From assembly GCF_000499385.1 (NCBI RefSeq), contig NW_013654052.1:1-15000 (forward strand): DNA of 15,000 nucleotides. The letters are read 5' to 3'. The notes below the pieces were generated by a model. That model was given only the letters and a program-made list of their open reading frames with translations, was not told the DNA's origin and did no database searches. This DNA comes from Eimeria necatrix (taxonomy: Eukaryota > Apicomplexa > Conoidasida > Eucoccidiorida > Eimeriidae). Numbering within the stretch: the stretch's first letter is position 1; every line of letters begins with the position of its first letter. Both the position numbers and the translations under genes were made by a program. Shown here piece by piece: positions 1 to 8,847 of this stretch.

Positions 1-60
<60 letters not shown>
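1..60. repeat. (CTG)n microsatellite, probably intronic
   Basis: Twenty perfect CTG units open the window. They precede a likely splice acceptor ending at base 95, so they most likely lie in an intron of the RBM42-like gene. The frame is also open through the run as a leucine tract, so a coding role is not strictly excluded. Confidence 0.9.
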
Positions 61-62
<2 letters not shown>

Positions 63-95
63 GACGGGCTGTTGGGCTTTTTCGGGCGTCGTCAG

Positions 96-1183
96 GGTCT
101 TTTGCGGGGACTTGGGAAACGAAGTCACGGACGAAGTCCTCGCGAGTGCCTTCCGCAAGTACAAGTCCTTCGACAAGGCCCGCGTCGTTCGCGACAAGAG
201 AACGGGAAAGACCAAGGGCTACGGTGAGCCTTCTGCTGCAGCAGCAGCAGCAGCAGCAGCAGCAGGCGGCGCTGCTGCTGCTGAAGCGCTGAAAGACAGC
301 TGGCGTGGAGTTTGCTGCTGCTTGCAGGCTTTGTGTCCTTCACGGACCCCAACGACATGCTGAAGGCGCTGAAGGAAATGAACTACAAATACGTCGGCAA
401 CAGACCCATTCGGGTGCTGCGCAGCAAGTGGAAGGAGAGGTGCAGCAAAGTCTCAGTTCAGCTTTCGCCTGCTGCAGTCCGCAGCAACTTAGTTCTCGAT
501 TTTCCCAAGACAAATGGCCGCACAGGAGTGGCTTTCAACTAACGGGGCTTCTCCCGCTGCTGTTGCTGCAGTGCCTGCGGCGCATGCACTCGCGGCGAAC
601 TCGTCTTGTGCGTTTTTGCTCTCAGGGAAATCGACTCGCAGAAGAACAAACAACTTGCAGTGAGTTCAACCTGCAGACAGCTGGGGGGCGCGGGGGTTCG
701 CTTGCTTTCCTTCAACTGCTTGCGTGGCTGTGCAAAAGTCGCGGCGCTGCATGCAGTCCGGCGATCCTTCTCTTTTGTCTTCAGTCTATCGTTTCAAAAG
801 TGGAAAAGAATGATTCGAAGACGCTTCGAAAGTTCAAAAAGCTCGGCGTCAACATCAACGGAGGCAAAGCCGGTGAGCAAGCAGCCTGGCAGCGGCGAAG
901 TCGCAGCCCCGGATCCTGCACTGCGGGCTCTTTGTCCACTTCACGTAGTCTTGAATTCGAGAGTTCCTCCGAAGCTTATTTGCTTCTCTTTTGCGGGCTT
1001 CTGCTTCTTGCAGCGAGGAACCACGAGATCTTGGCGAGCCAGGCGCCGAAGATCAGGAAGAACTACGTGCCCCCCGTGGCCTACGGCCGCATGACTTACC
1101 AGTACATCAAGGGCGCTGCCCCCGCCCTCCCGGCTCCAGCGCCCGGCACAGGAGCTTCTTCACACTTGCTGGACGACATTTAA
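96..1183 (+). CDS. RBM42-like RNA-binding protein, 3' part (RRM domain)
   Basis: Putative RNA-binding protein whose RRM resembles metazoan and plant RBM42, a family linked to mRNA processing and the spliceosome; that role is inferred. Five exons fit: 96-223, 328-439, 626-659, 785-872 and 1014-1183 (stop TAA 1181-1183). Introns start GTGAGC, GTGCAG, GTGAGT and GTGAGC and end in CAG, and phases agree at every junction. The spliced frame gives about 177 codons including the stop. RNP2 is VFCGDL at 97-114. RNP1, KGYGFVSF, is split by the first intron. The helix segments and the ending NRPIRVLRSKWKER are typical of RBM42. The later exons encode a basic stretch (SKTLRKFKKLGVNINGG) and a C-terminal tail with YVPPVAYGRMTYQYIKG, ending in LLDDI. 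The 5' part lies outside the window. Exon 3 is only 34 nt and is the least certain. Confidence 0.85.
231..292. repeat. CAG/CTG triplet runs inside an intron
   Basis: A (GCA)n run followed by a short (GCT)n run lies inside the 104-nt first visible intron (224-327) of the RBM42-like gene. Together the two orientations can pair as a small imperfect hairpin. Confidence 0.75.
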
Positions 1184-2348
1184 GGCATGGCGTCCAGCGA
1201 CGGCGGCCACTGGCTGCAGAGTTCAGGCAAAGCCGCAGCAGTCGTTCGTGCAAGTCGTTCTTGAATTGGCACGGCCGCTCTTTCGAATGGTGCCGGCAGT
1301 GTGTTTAGACTCAATTTTCTCACCAAAGAACCGATACAGGTTGCAAGCTTTGCTGGCTTTGACACTGCGCAGTCCAGGGCCCTCACGGATAGGTCATGAG
1401 AGTCCACCACATAGCCTAGTGGGGCGAATGCGTACTCACTGCGAACTTACTGAGGATTCGCCCTCTCTGTGTGAAGGGCGAATCCACTCTTCTTTTTAGT
1501 AGTCGCGGGACCCTTTCATGCGTATCGTTCGATTCAACTTTCATTTGTCGTTGAATTCATGTTTTTGCTCGTTATTCATGCATGCGCGTTCCCCTAGCAT
1601 GTACAATTTTAGTTTGTAGCAGTGCAGTTCGTCACAAGCCGTCGCAGAAACAAAGAAGCGCGAACAAGGCACTCACTAAAGTAACATTTCACTCAAGAGG
1701 GCATTGCTAGACTACCGACTGTTTTCCACCGAAATGCAGCGACGAGCAGCACTTCTGCGGGGCTGTGCAAAATGTCAGTTTGCCAGCAGCATATAAACAT
1801 ACATTGTATCACATGCAAATTAGCTAAGGGGAGGTGCCACTGAAGTCTATCAACTTCCTAAGCTGTGACTGAGGCGCGCGAAATGCGCAACAGGAAAGAT
1901 CATGCGCAAGTCGGCCGCTTCTGACGGCTCTAACGATTTCAACTATTGGCGGAGCGTTTGCTTCGCTGTAGGTGGTGCGAAGTTGTAATGAACCGAGTAG
2001 TTCAGTTGAACGCGCACTGCAGCGCTCACTCGTTCTTGAACAGTTGAAAATGGTCTCACAGCTGAGAGGCGTAGGCACGACGGCGGGGCAACTGCTTCCG
2101 ACTCTCTTGAACGCGGAAAATGGCGAGAAGCCGCAGGAAAATTGAAAGTGAAGCCGTGATCGGTGGCTTTCTGAAATATGGCGCGGGGGTGTGGGTTCGT
2201 GAGGCGAAGTGGCATGACCTTTGAGGTGTCGAGACAGCTCGGGAGTTGCAGCTGCGCAGTTTGGCGGCGCGCCGTCAGATGTCCACTGATTGTGATTTTG
2301 AACTTTTGGTTGGAGGGCCGTTTCATGCTACCCATTCGACTAGACAAG
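1184..2348. other. intergenic, no gene recognised
   Basis: Between the stop of the RBM42-like gene and the start of the membrane-protein gene. Short open frames on both strands lack recognisable domains or spliceable continuations. Composition is balanced and free of triplet repeats. It should hold the 3' UTR of the first gene and the promoter of the second; no specific element is identifiable. Confidence 0.6.
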
Positions 2349-3336
2349 ATGTCGGCCTGTCAAGCGGCGTTGGCCCCTGAGGCCGGGGTGATCCTGCCCA
2401 AGAGCAAGATCAGCGAGGATCTTCTGAACATCCTGGTGCACGACGCCGCGGGAGCGTCCGTGATAGGTAAGCTTGTCTCGGTTCATCTCTTCTCCGCTGG
2501 GGCTGCATGAAACACTGCGGCTGCCTCCAGGCCTCCCTCTTCCCGGCGCGACTGAAGAAGCCGCGACTGAAGAGAAGACGGAAGATGCGGCTCTGGCGCA
2601 GCAAGCTGAAGCCCTCTCCGGCTTTCCCCGTCGCTATGCCACTGTTGAAGAAGTCGACGAAGCCATCTGCAACAACCGCAGACGGGTAAGCGCGAAGCTG
2701 CTGCAAGTCCGGCTGAGTTGGTGTCAGTGATTGTCGCCTCTCCAGTTCCTGACGGCGCTCTCTGTCGGCATCCTGACGGAGCTCTTCCTGTTCTCCATGA
2801 CCATCTCTCCGTTCCACACGGGAGGCGTTGCCCGTGCGCTTGCCCAGACGTTGACGAACGTCAGCAGCCTCTGGTAGGAAAGCGCGAACTCTCTTGAAGC
2901 CGCACGGCCAAAGTTGAGCTGTGTTGTTCTTATAGGAAGCTCACCATTGTTGTCCGCGGCTTCTACGTCGCTACCCTCTTTGCGTTCTCGTCCAAGGCCT
3001 ACTTCGCGAAGGTCGCCGCCAGCAGCGACTGGCGCTCCGTCTTCAACGTCGCCCTCGCTGGAATGCTGCTTGAGCTCGTCTTCACCCTTCTCGTCAAGTA
3101 ATTGAACACCCAACAAATTGCAACCAGCGAACACGATAATGTACTTGCGCTTCAGGAGGCTCAACATCGTCGCATTCGTCACCCGGGCACTGATCGGTAG
3201 GCTGCTTGCGAGCGGAACTTATGTTCGACACACACGCTCACGTGCGATTCCTTCAGCTTTCTACGCGACAACCCTGGCCAGCATCGTCGCCGCAACAAGC
3301 AGCGAATACGTCGCCGTTGCTCCTGCCACTGTCTAA
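2349..3336 (+). CDS. small polytopic membrane protein, unrecognised family
   Basis: Six exons fit: 2349-2466, 2531-2685, 2746-2873, 2936-3097, 3156-3196 and 3257-3336 (stop TAA). The five introns are uniformly 58-64 nt, start GT and end AG, and phases agree throughout, giving 227 residues. The N-terminal ~90 residues are soluble and acidic, with an E/T/A-rich stretch at about 47-62. Hydrophobic segments follow at roughly 92-112, 135-152, 168-187 and 191-214, consistent with four membrane helices. No signal peptide or known domain is recognised. The ATG at 2349 (context AAG-ATG-TCG) was chosen. In-frame ATGs at 2325 and 2178 would add residues that look non-coding. If exon 4 were not spliced, translation would stop at 3099-3101; the good donor and the hydrophobic continuation favour splicing. 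It could be any membrane compartment's protein; function unknown. Confidence 0.78.
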
Positions 3337-3489
3337 TCTGGCAGCTTGCGTAACGCGTGTCGTTAGCTCAAGACTTTTGACTTCGTATCCTTACCCAGAC
3401 TCTTGTTTCGAGACCGCTTTCGACTACATGCTTCACAACACAGTTGAACTCGCTGTCAAGTGTATGTAGTGGCTACGCGACACCAAATT
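3337..3489. other. convergent intergenic spacer
   Basis: A 153-bp spacer between two genes that end tail to tail. Their 3' UTRs probably overlap here. No clear terminator or polyadenylation signal stands out. Confidence 0.55.
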
Positions 3490-5170
3490 TCACATAGCCT
3501 TAGTCCTCTGTTTCACAGAAAAAAGATAAGGTGAGCCGGCTAGAGAAGGGAAGTGCACGTGCTTGATGTGATAAATCAACATTGAGGCTACGGTAATTGG
3601 GTGCAGAAGATGCATAGTTCCTTCCGGGGCAATCTCTGCACCGAGGGACAGAAAAATGTCTGGCTTGAAGATAGAATGTTTTGCTTTCGCGCGTCTTGAT
3701 GCGTCCTTGGGAGTCCCTGGGGAAACGGGGGAACTTTCAGGCAAACTGGTGGAGTCCTCTCTTGGCTCCTTTTTGCTGCTGCCCATTATCGAACTATTTA
3801 TTAGACTCCAATCCAGAACAAGGCAAACGCCCTTCTTCTTTTCTTGTTCAAAAAGCCCTGCTGTTCGTACGGGGGTGCCACTTTCATGAGGCACACACAA
3901 AGCCAACTCTTTAGCTCGACAAAGCTGAATCAGTTCCTCTGCACTGCCTCGACGATACGGTAGCCAAAAGAGAGCTCCCTATGGGTAAGGTACACAAATA
4001 CATGCAAATACATGAATACAAAAATAGTGAAACGAACTTAAAACGGTTTAACCATATTCAGGTGGCATCGTGTATGCTGATATCGTCGCACTTGTGATGC
4101 TGCCGTACCTGTGACGCCCTTATTGCAAGCGGGTTGAATACATCAGGGCACGACGGCAAGATCCAAGCGCCCTGCCACTGCAGAGCAGCTGCAGTTCTAA
4201 GCAATGTTCCAACTGTTCCTGGATCCAGGTCTTCCGCGGAGTGCTTTGATGCCGTTGACTGATCTATTCGTCCCAGAGACGGCGGAATGTTGCCCAGGCA
4301 GAGCAGTAGCCGAATGTCCGCGAAGTCTTGCGCTTGATCTGGCATTCGCATCTCAGCAACGCAGCCGTCGTCGTAAGATTGAAAGCCCGCCACCTGAAAG
4401 CACTTGCATTGAGGTGTTGCGCATTTCCCTTGGCTTGAACTCCACCACGAACTTATAGATGACGACTACTCAGTGTTGTCTAGCGTACCTTCCGTAGAAT
4501 TCGGTTGCTGACAAAGTGCGTCTCGACGTTTGTGTTCAGCCGAGAGCGCGTTTTGAAGTAGTCGGAGTGCCTCGCATCCTGGAGAGGCAGTTCAATTTTG
4601 GCATTGTGCGTTGCGTTGCTGGTTTGTTCATTGAGTGGAGGACTTCCAGCGCTGTATAGAGAAGGGAGTAAAGCCTGTAGCGCTGCCAAGCCTCGACGAC
4701 GGACGGCCAAACGCCTGCAGGGGAAGTTGCTGAGTAGCTCGCATACAAGCGTCTTTCCCGTGGCGATGACGCTTTGCCGCAAGTCTCTGAGCGGAGCGCA
4801 TGCAAAGAACGCAGCAGGAGTGCATGCGCAGCAAAGAACCAGACTAAGGGCTCTGGCGCCCGGAAGCAAACGGCACTCCCACTGCAGCTGACCTGTAGGC
4901 TGCGTTGCCGGCCACCCGCAGAAGGTGCTTCACTAGAGGATCTCCAAGTCGCTTCACATTTCTGCTGCGAGTTCCGTCCCTCAGCTGGGCCTGCAGGCGC
5001 CTCTCGAGTTTGTCCCGGCGTTCTGCGTCAGTGAGGCAGGCGAAGTCGGTCTTCGGCGCTGCATGCAAGTGCGAGTGTTGGAGCTTTTTGCTGGAATTGG
5101 AAGCGCCGAAGTCAGCAGCTTTGGAACCCTTTTGGTTTAGCGACGAAGTTTCCTCAGGCCCTGGTCCCAT
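3490..5170 (-). CDS. SpoU/TrmH-family RNA 2'-O-methyltransferase, catalytic motifs degenerate
   Basis: SpoU enzymes methylate ribose in rRNA or tRNA with S-adenosylmethionine through a C-terminal trefoil-knot fold. Exons on the minus strand: 5170-4893, 4786-4489, 4393-4109 and 3978-3490 (stop TGA 3492-3490). Donors are GTCAGC, GTACGC and GTACGG; acceptors end in AG; phases agree. The model gives about 449 residues. Residues 1-70 are a polar extension. The substrate-binding part follows: NVKRLGDPLVKHLLRV at 71-86, then AYRDLRQSVIATGKTLVCEL at 91-110, and HFVSNRILRK just before the third exon. The knot domain carries DPGTVGTLLRTAAALQW (from about 249), FNPLAIRASQ then GALFWLPYRR across the last junction, and GVCLVL near 337-342. 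The end, VASMLIYHIKH, matches the helix after motif 3. The usual DPGN reads DPGT, LGxExxG is not seen after LVL, and SLNV reads LLHP. A serine/proline-rich stretch after LVL may be an insert or an unspliced intron. The start ATG is tentative. Organelle or cytosolic location unknown. Confidence 0.8.
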
Positions 5171-6082
5171 TTCGAAATGCCATAGCGAGCCCCACTGGCA
5201 ACGCCACCGACGCCGCTAGTTGTGAGCCTTTGCAAGTTTAGAAACAAGAAAATGAGAACAGTCTGCAAAACATTGGCTGCAGGTTCAGGTTTGTTTCTAA
5301 ATGCTTCAATGCGCAGTGGATCGGGCGAGCCTCGGCGGCAGCCCCAAGTGGGGCTGCTGCCGAGGGAAGGACTGACTGAAGGAAACAAATAAAGAAATCT
5401 TTGAAGACTTTTGAAAAATCAAAAGCGTTCATGCATTGAAACTTGATCTGCTCTTTGTAGCGCTTTTCGTGGAGTTTGGACCCCTGCCGTCCGCTGTTAA
5501 GGTTACCGATTCAGAATTTCAGTTCTGCACAGCAAAAGTGTTCTCTAGGCTTTATCGCTACCGCCAGAAACTCAATTTCTTCATTTCCTCCTAACTAAAT
5601 TTTAAACAGCTTTTGAGATTCCGCTTTGTACTAAAGTGTGCAGATCCCAGTGGTAACCCCAAGGTGTGCAGTCTTGCCTCTGGCGAGTAGCCAGGGAACT
5701 TGCGCGAATGAACAGTTTTTCTTCGTTTCCTGTTTTCCTGCAGCCCCTTTGGCTTTTCAACTCTAAATAAACTATAAATTTGGGAGAAATTCGCTTTAAT
5801 TTGAAACGCAGCTTCAACAACTACTGTCGGCTGCAGCACTTCTCGGTCTTCCCAGGAGTGTCTGCAGGATCTGGTGAACAGCTGCTAAAGTGTCGTTTTG
5901 AACTTGAAGTAATTTGCGTTTTCCATTATTGTTTTTCATTTGAGAAGCCGCACTTCGAAGTTTTCACTTCGACTGCGAGGAACCGCAACGTTGCTGAGCG
6001 GCGCTGCAACCAAAAGAGGAGTTGGAGAGCAGCGAAGCTGCGACTGCGCAGACGAAGTTCGAAAACGGCAAAGTGCTGCAGT
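5171..6082. other. intergenic, no gene recognised
   Basis: Lies upstream of the methyltransferase gene and before the minisatellites. Open frames here are short, show no domain and have no spliceable partners. Apart from the hairpin at 5330-5365 nothing specific is seen. It should contain the 5' UTR and promoter of the methyltransferase gene. Confidence 0.55.
5330..5365. repeat. GC-rich inverted repeat (hairpin)
   Basis: Arms 5330-5345 (CCTCGGCGGCAGCCCC) and 5350-5365 are reverse complements at 15 of 16 positions, the exception being a possible G-T pair. The loop is AAGT. It lies about 160 bp upstream of the chosen methyltransferase start. It could form in a minus-strand 5' UTR or be a chance remnant. 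Confidence 0.8.
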
Positions 6083-6165
6083 TTGCAGTTTCGAGTTTTG
6101 CACTTTCGAGTTTTGCAGTTTTGAGTTTTGCAGTTTCGAGTTTTGCAGTTTCGAGTTTTTGAGTT
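6083..6165. repeat. 15-bp tandem array
   Basis: About five copies of the unit TTTCGAGTTTTGCAG with few substitutions. Because 15 is a multiple of three, it creates an artificial open frame with an SFEFC-type pentapeptide repeat; I do not regard it as a gene. Confidence 0.88.
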
Positions 6166-6210
6166 CGTCCCTTCGAAACAGTCGCTGGGAGCAAAGCAAA
6201 GCAGCGCCAC

Positions 6211-6680
6211 TGCAAAGCCAAACTATTCCAAAGCAAAACTATTCCAAAGCAGTGCTGTTGGAAAGCAAAACTGTTGGAAAGCAGTGCTGTTGGAAAGCAA
6301 AACTATTGGAAAGCAGTGCTGTTGGAAAGCAGTTATTAAGTTATTTAGAAGTCTTTCAATTCTTGCGGGCGGATTGCTGAGAAAGCAGCTCTGTTGGAAA
6401 GCAGTGCTGTTGGAAAGCAAAACTATTGGAAAGCAGCACTGTTGGAAAGCAAAACTTCTGTAAAGCAGCTCTATTGGAAAGCCAAACTATTGCAAAGCAG
6501 CTCTGTTGGAAAGCAGTGCTGTTGGAAAGCAAAACTGTTGCAAAGCAGCACTGTTGTAAAGCAAAACTGTTGGAAAGCAGTGCTGTTGGAAAGCAAAACT
6601 GTTGTAAAGCAGCACTGTTGTAAAGCAAAACTGTTGGAAAGCAGTGCTGTTGGAAAGCAGTGCTGTTGGAAAGCAGCTTT
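6211..6680. repeat. 16-bp minisatellite array with 32-bp alternation
   Basis: The 16-bp unit GTTGGAAAGCAAAACT alternates with GTTGGAAAGCAGTGCT over two blocks, about 6211-6333 and 6381-6677. Variants include ATTGGAAAGC, GTTGTAAAGC and GTTGCAAAGC. The period is not a multiple of three, yet the unit carries almost no stop codons, so several frames on both strands stay open across it. No gene is supported. Confidence 0.92.
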
Positions 6681-6745
6681 ACTGTATTCAGATTGTGAAG
6701 TTAGTTGGAAGGCTTTCGACTCTCGCGGGCGGATTGCTGAGAAAG
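6337..6745. repeat. 360-bp higher-order repeat marked by a 49-bp module
   Basis: A non-satellite module at 6337-6385 recurs at 6697-6745. The core GCGGGCGGATTGCTGAGAAA is identical at 6365-6384 and 6725-6744, exactly 360 bp apart. Each copy follows a block of the 16-bp array, so the whole is a composite repeat of array plus module. Confidence 0.85.
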
Positions 6746-6875
6746 GCGCTCGGGCGTTTTGTCAGTCAGTTCGTTTGCAAGTGCGAATTTGACGCTGAGA
6801 CGAAAGGCGGCGTGAAGTGCTTTGCTGCTTTTCTTCTGCAAACTGCCGGCAAGCATTTTATCGTCTTTGGGAAAT

Positions 6876-7056
6876 AAAGAAAAGAAAAAAGAAAAGAAAA
6901 GAAAGAAAAAAAAAAAGAAAAGAAAAGAAAGAAAAAAGAAAAGAAAAGAAAAGAAAAGAAAAGAAAAGAAAAGAAAAGAAAAGAAAGGAAAAGAAAAGGA
7001 AGAAAAGAAAGAAAAAAGAAAAGAAAAGAAAGAAAAGAAAGAAAAGAAGAAAAGAC
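6876..7056. repeat. purine-only (AAAAG)n-type tract
   Basis: About 180 bases of almost uninterrupted A and G on the plus strand, mostly GAAAA and GAAAAA units. Its lysine/glutamate (plus) and phenylalanine/serine (minus) frames are composition artefacts. Confidence 0.93.
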
Positions 7057-7150
7057 TTTCAAGAAAGCAGCAGCTCAAGTCAGTTCGCCCCGCGGCTTTC
7101 GAAGTTGCCGCGGAGTTTTCAACGCAGCGAACTTTGCCTTCGAAAGTCCG

Positions 7151-7475
7151 CCTTTTGTCTTTTCATTTCTTTTCTTTTCTTTTCACTTTCCTCTCCTTTT
7201 GTCTTCTTTTCTTTTCTTTTCACTTTCCTCTCCTTTTACCTTTTCATTTATTTTCTTTTCTTTTCTCTGCACTTTCCTCTCCTTTTATCTTTTCTATTTA
7301 TTTCCTTTTCTCTTCTTTTTCCTCTCCTTTTGTCTTTTCATTTATTTTCTTTTTTCTTCTTTTCACTTTCCCTCCTTTTATCTTTTCTATTTATTTTCTT
7401 TTCTTTTCACTTTCCCTCCTTTTGTCTTTTCATTTATTTTCTTTTTTCTTCACTTTTCCTCCTTTTGTCTTTTCA
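7151..7475. repeat. pyrimidine-rich tandem repeat, 37-49 bp units
   Basis: About eight imperfect units, each beginning CCTTTTGTCTTTTC or a variant, start near 7151, 7195, 7232, 7281, 7326, 7374, 7418 and 7461. The interior is TTTTC-rich and includes CATTTATTTTC. The tract is nearly complementary in composition to the purine tract at 6876-7056. Confidence 0.88.
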
Positions 7476-7805
7476 TGAAAGCTTTTGCCCGCAGTTGAAC
7501 TTCTGCGTTTGAACTCGAGTTGGAACTCAACTGAGTTCAACTCCGAGCGGAAAACTTCGAAGGCTTTTCGGAAAGTTTTTTCGCTTTGCAAGTAAAGGCG
7601 AATTCGAAGCAGCTTTTTGCGAAATGCGGCGAAGAGAAAAGGAGGAGAAGAGAACTGGAAGGCCCTGGAGAGGAACTGAGGAGTTAAATGAATCAAAAGA
7701 AGAATTTGTCAACTGAAATGCAATTTTTGAACAGAGAGGTGTACGGACTCTTGAAGAAAAAAGAAAAGAGAAGACACAAACGGAGCTGCTAAAGGGAAAA
7801 AGCAG
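7476..7805. other. unique spacer, no gene recognised
   Basis: Non-repetitive DNA between the pyrimidine array and the 113-bp duplication. It contains several GAACT/GAGTTC-type motifs and A-rich stretches but no supported gene. Confidence 0.5.
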
Positions 7806-7959
7806 CTCTAAAAGAAGAAGAGTCTGTTCAAGAAATGGGAATGTCCAAAAGAAATAAAAGAAATAAAAGAAATTAAAAGAAATTAAAAGAAATTAAAAGA
7901 AATAAAAAGAAATAAATTCTCTAAAAGAAGCCGAGTCTGTTCAAGAAATGGGAATGTCC

Positions 7960-8000
<41 letters not shown>

Positions 8001-8031
8001 GAAATAAAAAGAAATAAAAAGAAATAAATTT
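7806..8031. repeat. 113-bp tandem duplication with AAAGAAAT microsatellite
   Basis: The block starting CTCTAAAAGAAG at 7806 recurs at 7919. Both share GAGTCTGTTCAAGAAATGGG and then diverge only in the number and type of AGAAATAAA/AGAAATTAAA units. The second copy reaches the stop codon of the large minus-strand gene, so both copies would lie in its 3' UTR or downstream. Confidence 0.88.
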
Positions 8032-8207
8032 ATTTCTGAAGGCGCAGCTGCAGTTCAGAAAGCCTGAGGCGCTTGAGGCTGCCGCTGGAGTGTACAGACA
8101 CCTCGTGGCGCTGGGTGTGCGGGAAGTAAGAAGTGACAGTACAGCTTTCCCACAAGTCGCAGTCTGCAGCAGCAACAAACATGAAAACCTGCAATCAAAT
8201 CAAAACC

Positions 8208-8278
<71 letters not shown>

Positions 8279-8566
8279 GCCTTTTAATTGCGGAGTTCAA
8301 GTCCGAAAGGAACAGCAACTTACACTTCTCCGAAATCAAAAGATCCGCCCCGACCAGCAGCCAGGGCGACTCGACGCTCTGCTGCCGCAGCGCCTGGAAA
8401 GGAAAAGAAATAAAAGAAATTAAATGCAAATTTAAATGCAATTAAATCCATTTGCTGTTTGCTTTTTAATAATCAAACAAAGAATAGAACAAATAAAAAG
8501 AAAGTGCGCAATAAATCAAACTAAAATGCCAACTGGGAAGTCAAAAGCAAGAAACTTAATAACTCT

Positions 8567-8625
<59 letters not shown>

Positions 8626-8816
8626 GAGACCTGCAGCAGCGAAAGAAGCAAAGCTGCTGCTGCTGCTTCAGATGCATTTAAAGAGTTGTTGCACTCGCCT
8701 CAGACTCCTGGTGTTTGTCTCGAAGCAAATTCGAAGTCCTTTGACTTTTCTTTGTTGCTGTTGCTGCTGCTGGTGCTGCTGCTGCTGGAGCTGCTGCTGC
8801 TGCTGCTGCTGCTGGA

Positions 8817-8847
<31 letters not shown>

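Noticed and set aside
305..1183. One long plus-strand open frame covering much of the first gene
   Set aside because: It mixes true exons 4 and 5 with intron sequence; the RRM pieces lie in another frame and join properly only through spliced exons.
6211..6680. CRISPR-like array
   Set aside because: Repeats are directly adjacent with no unique spacers, and the genome is eukaryotic by its introns.
5940..6792. Several overlapping open frames on both strands with repeated peptides
   Set aside because: They are by-products of stop-poor 15-bp and 16-bp arrays, with no start context, domain or flanking coding sequence.
6701..7512. Phenylalanine/serine-rich and lysine-rich open frames
   Set aside because: Purely the translation of purine and pyrimidine tracts.
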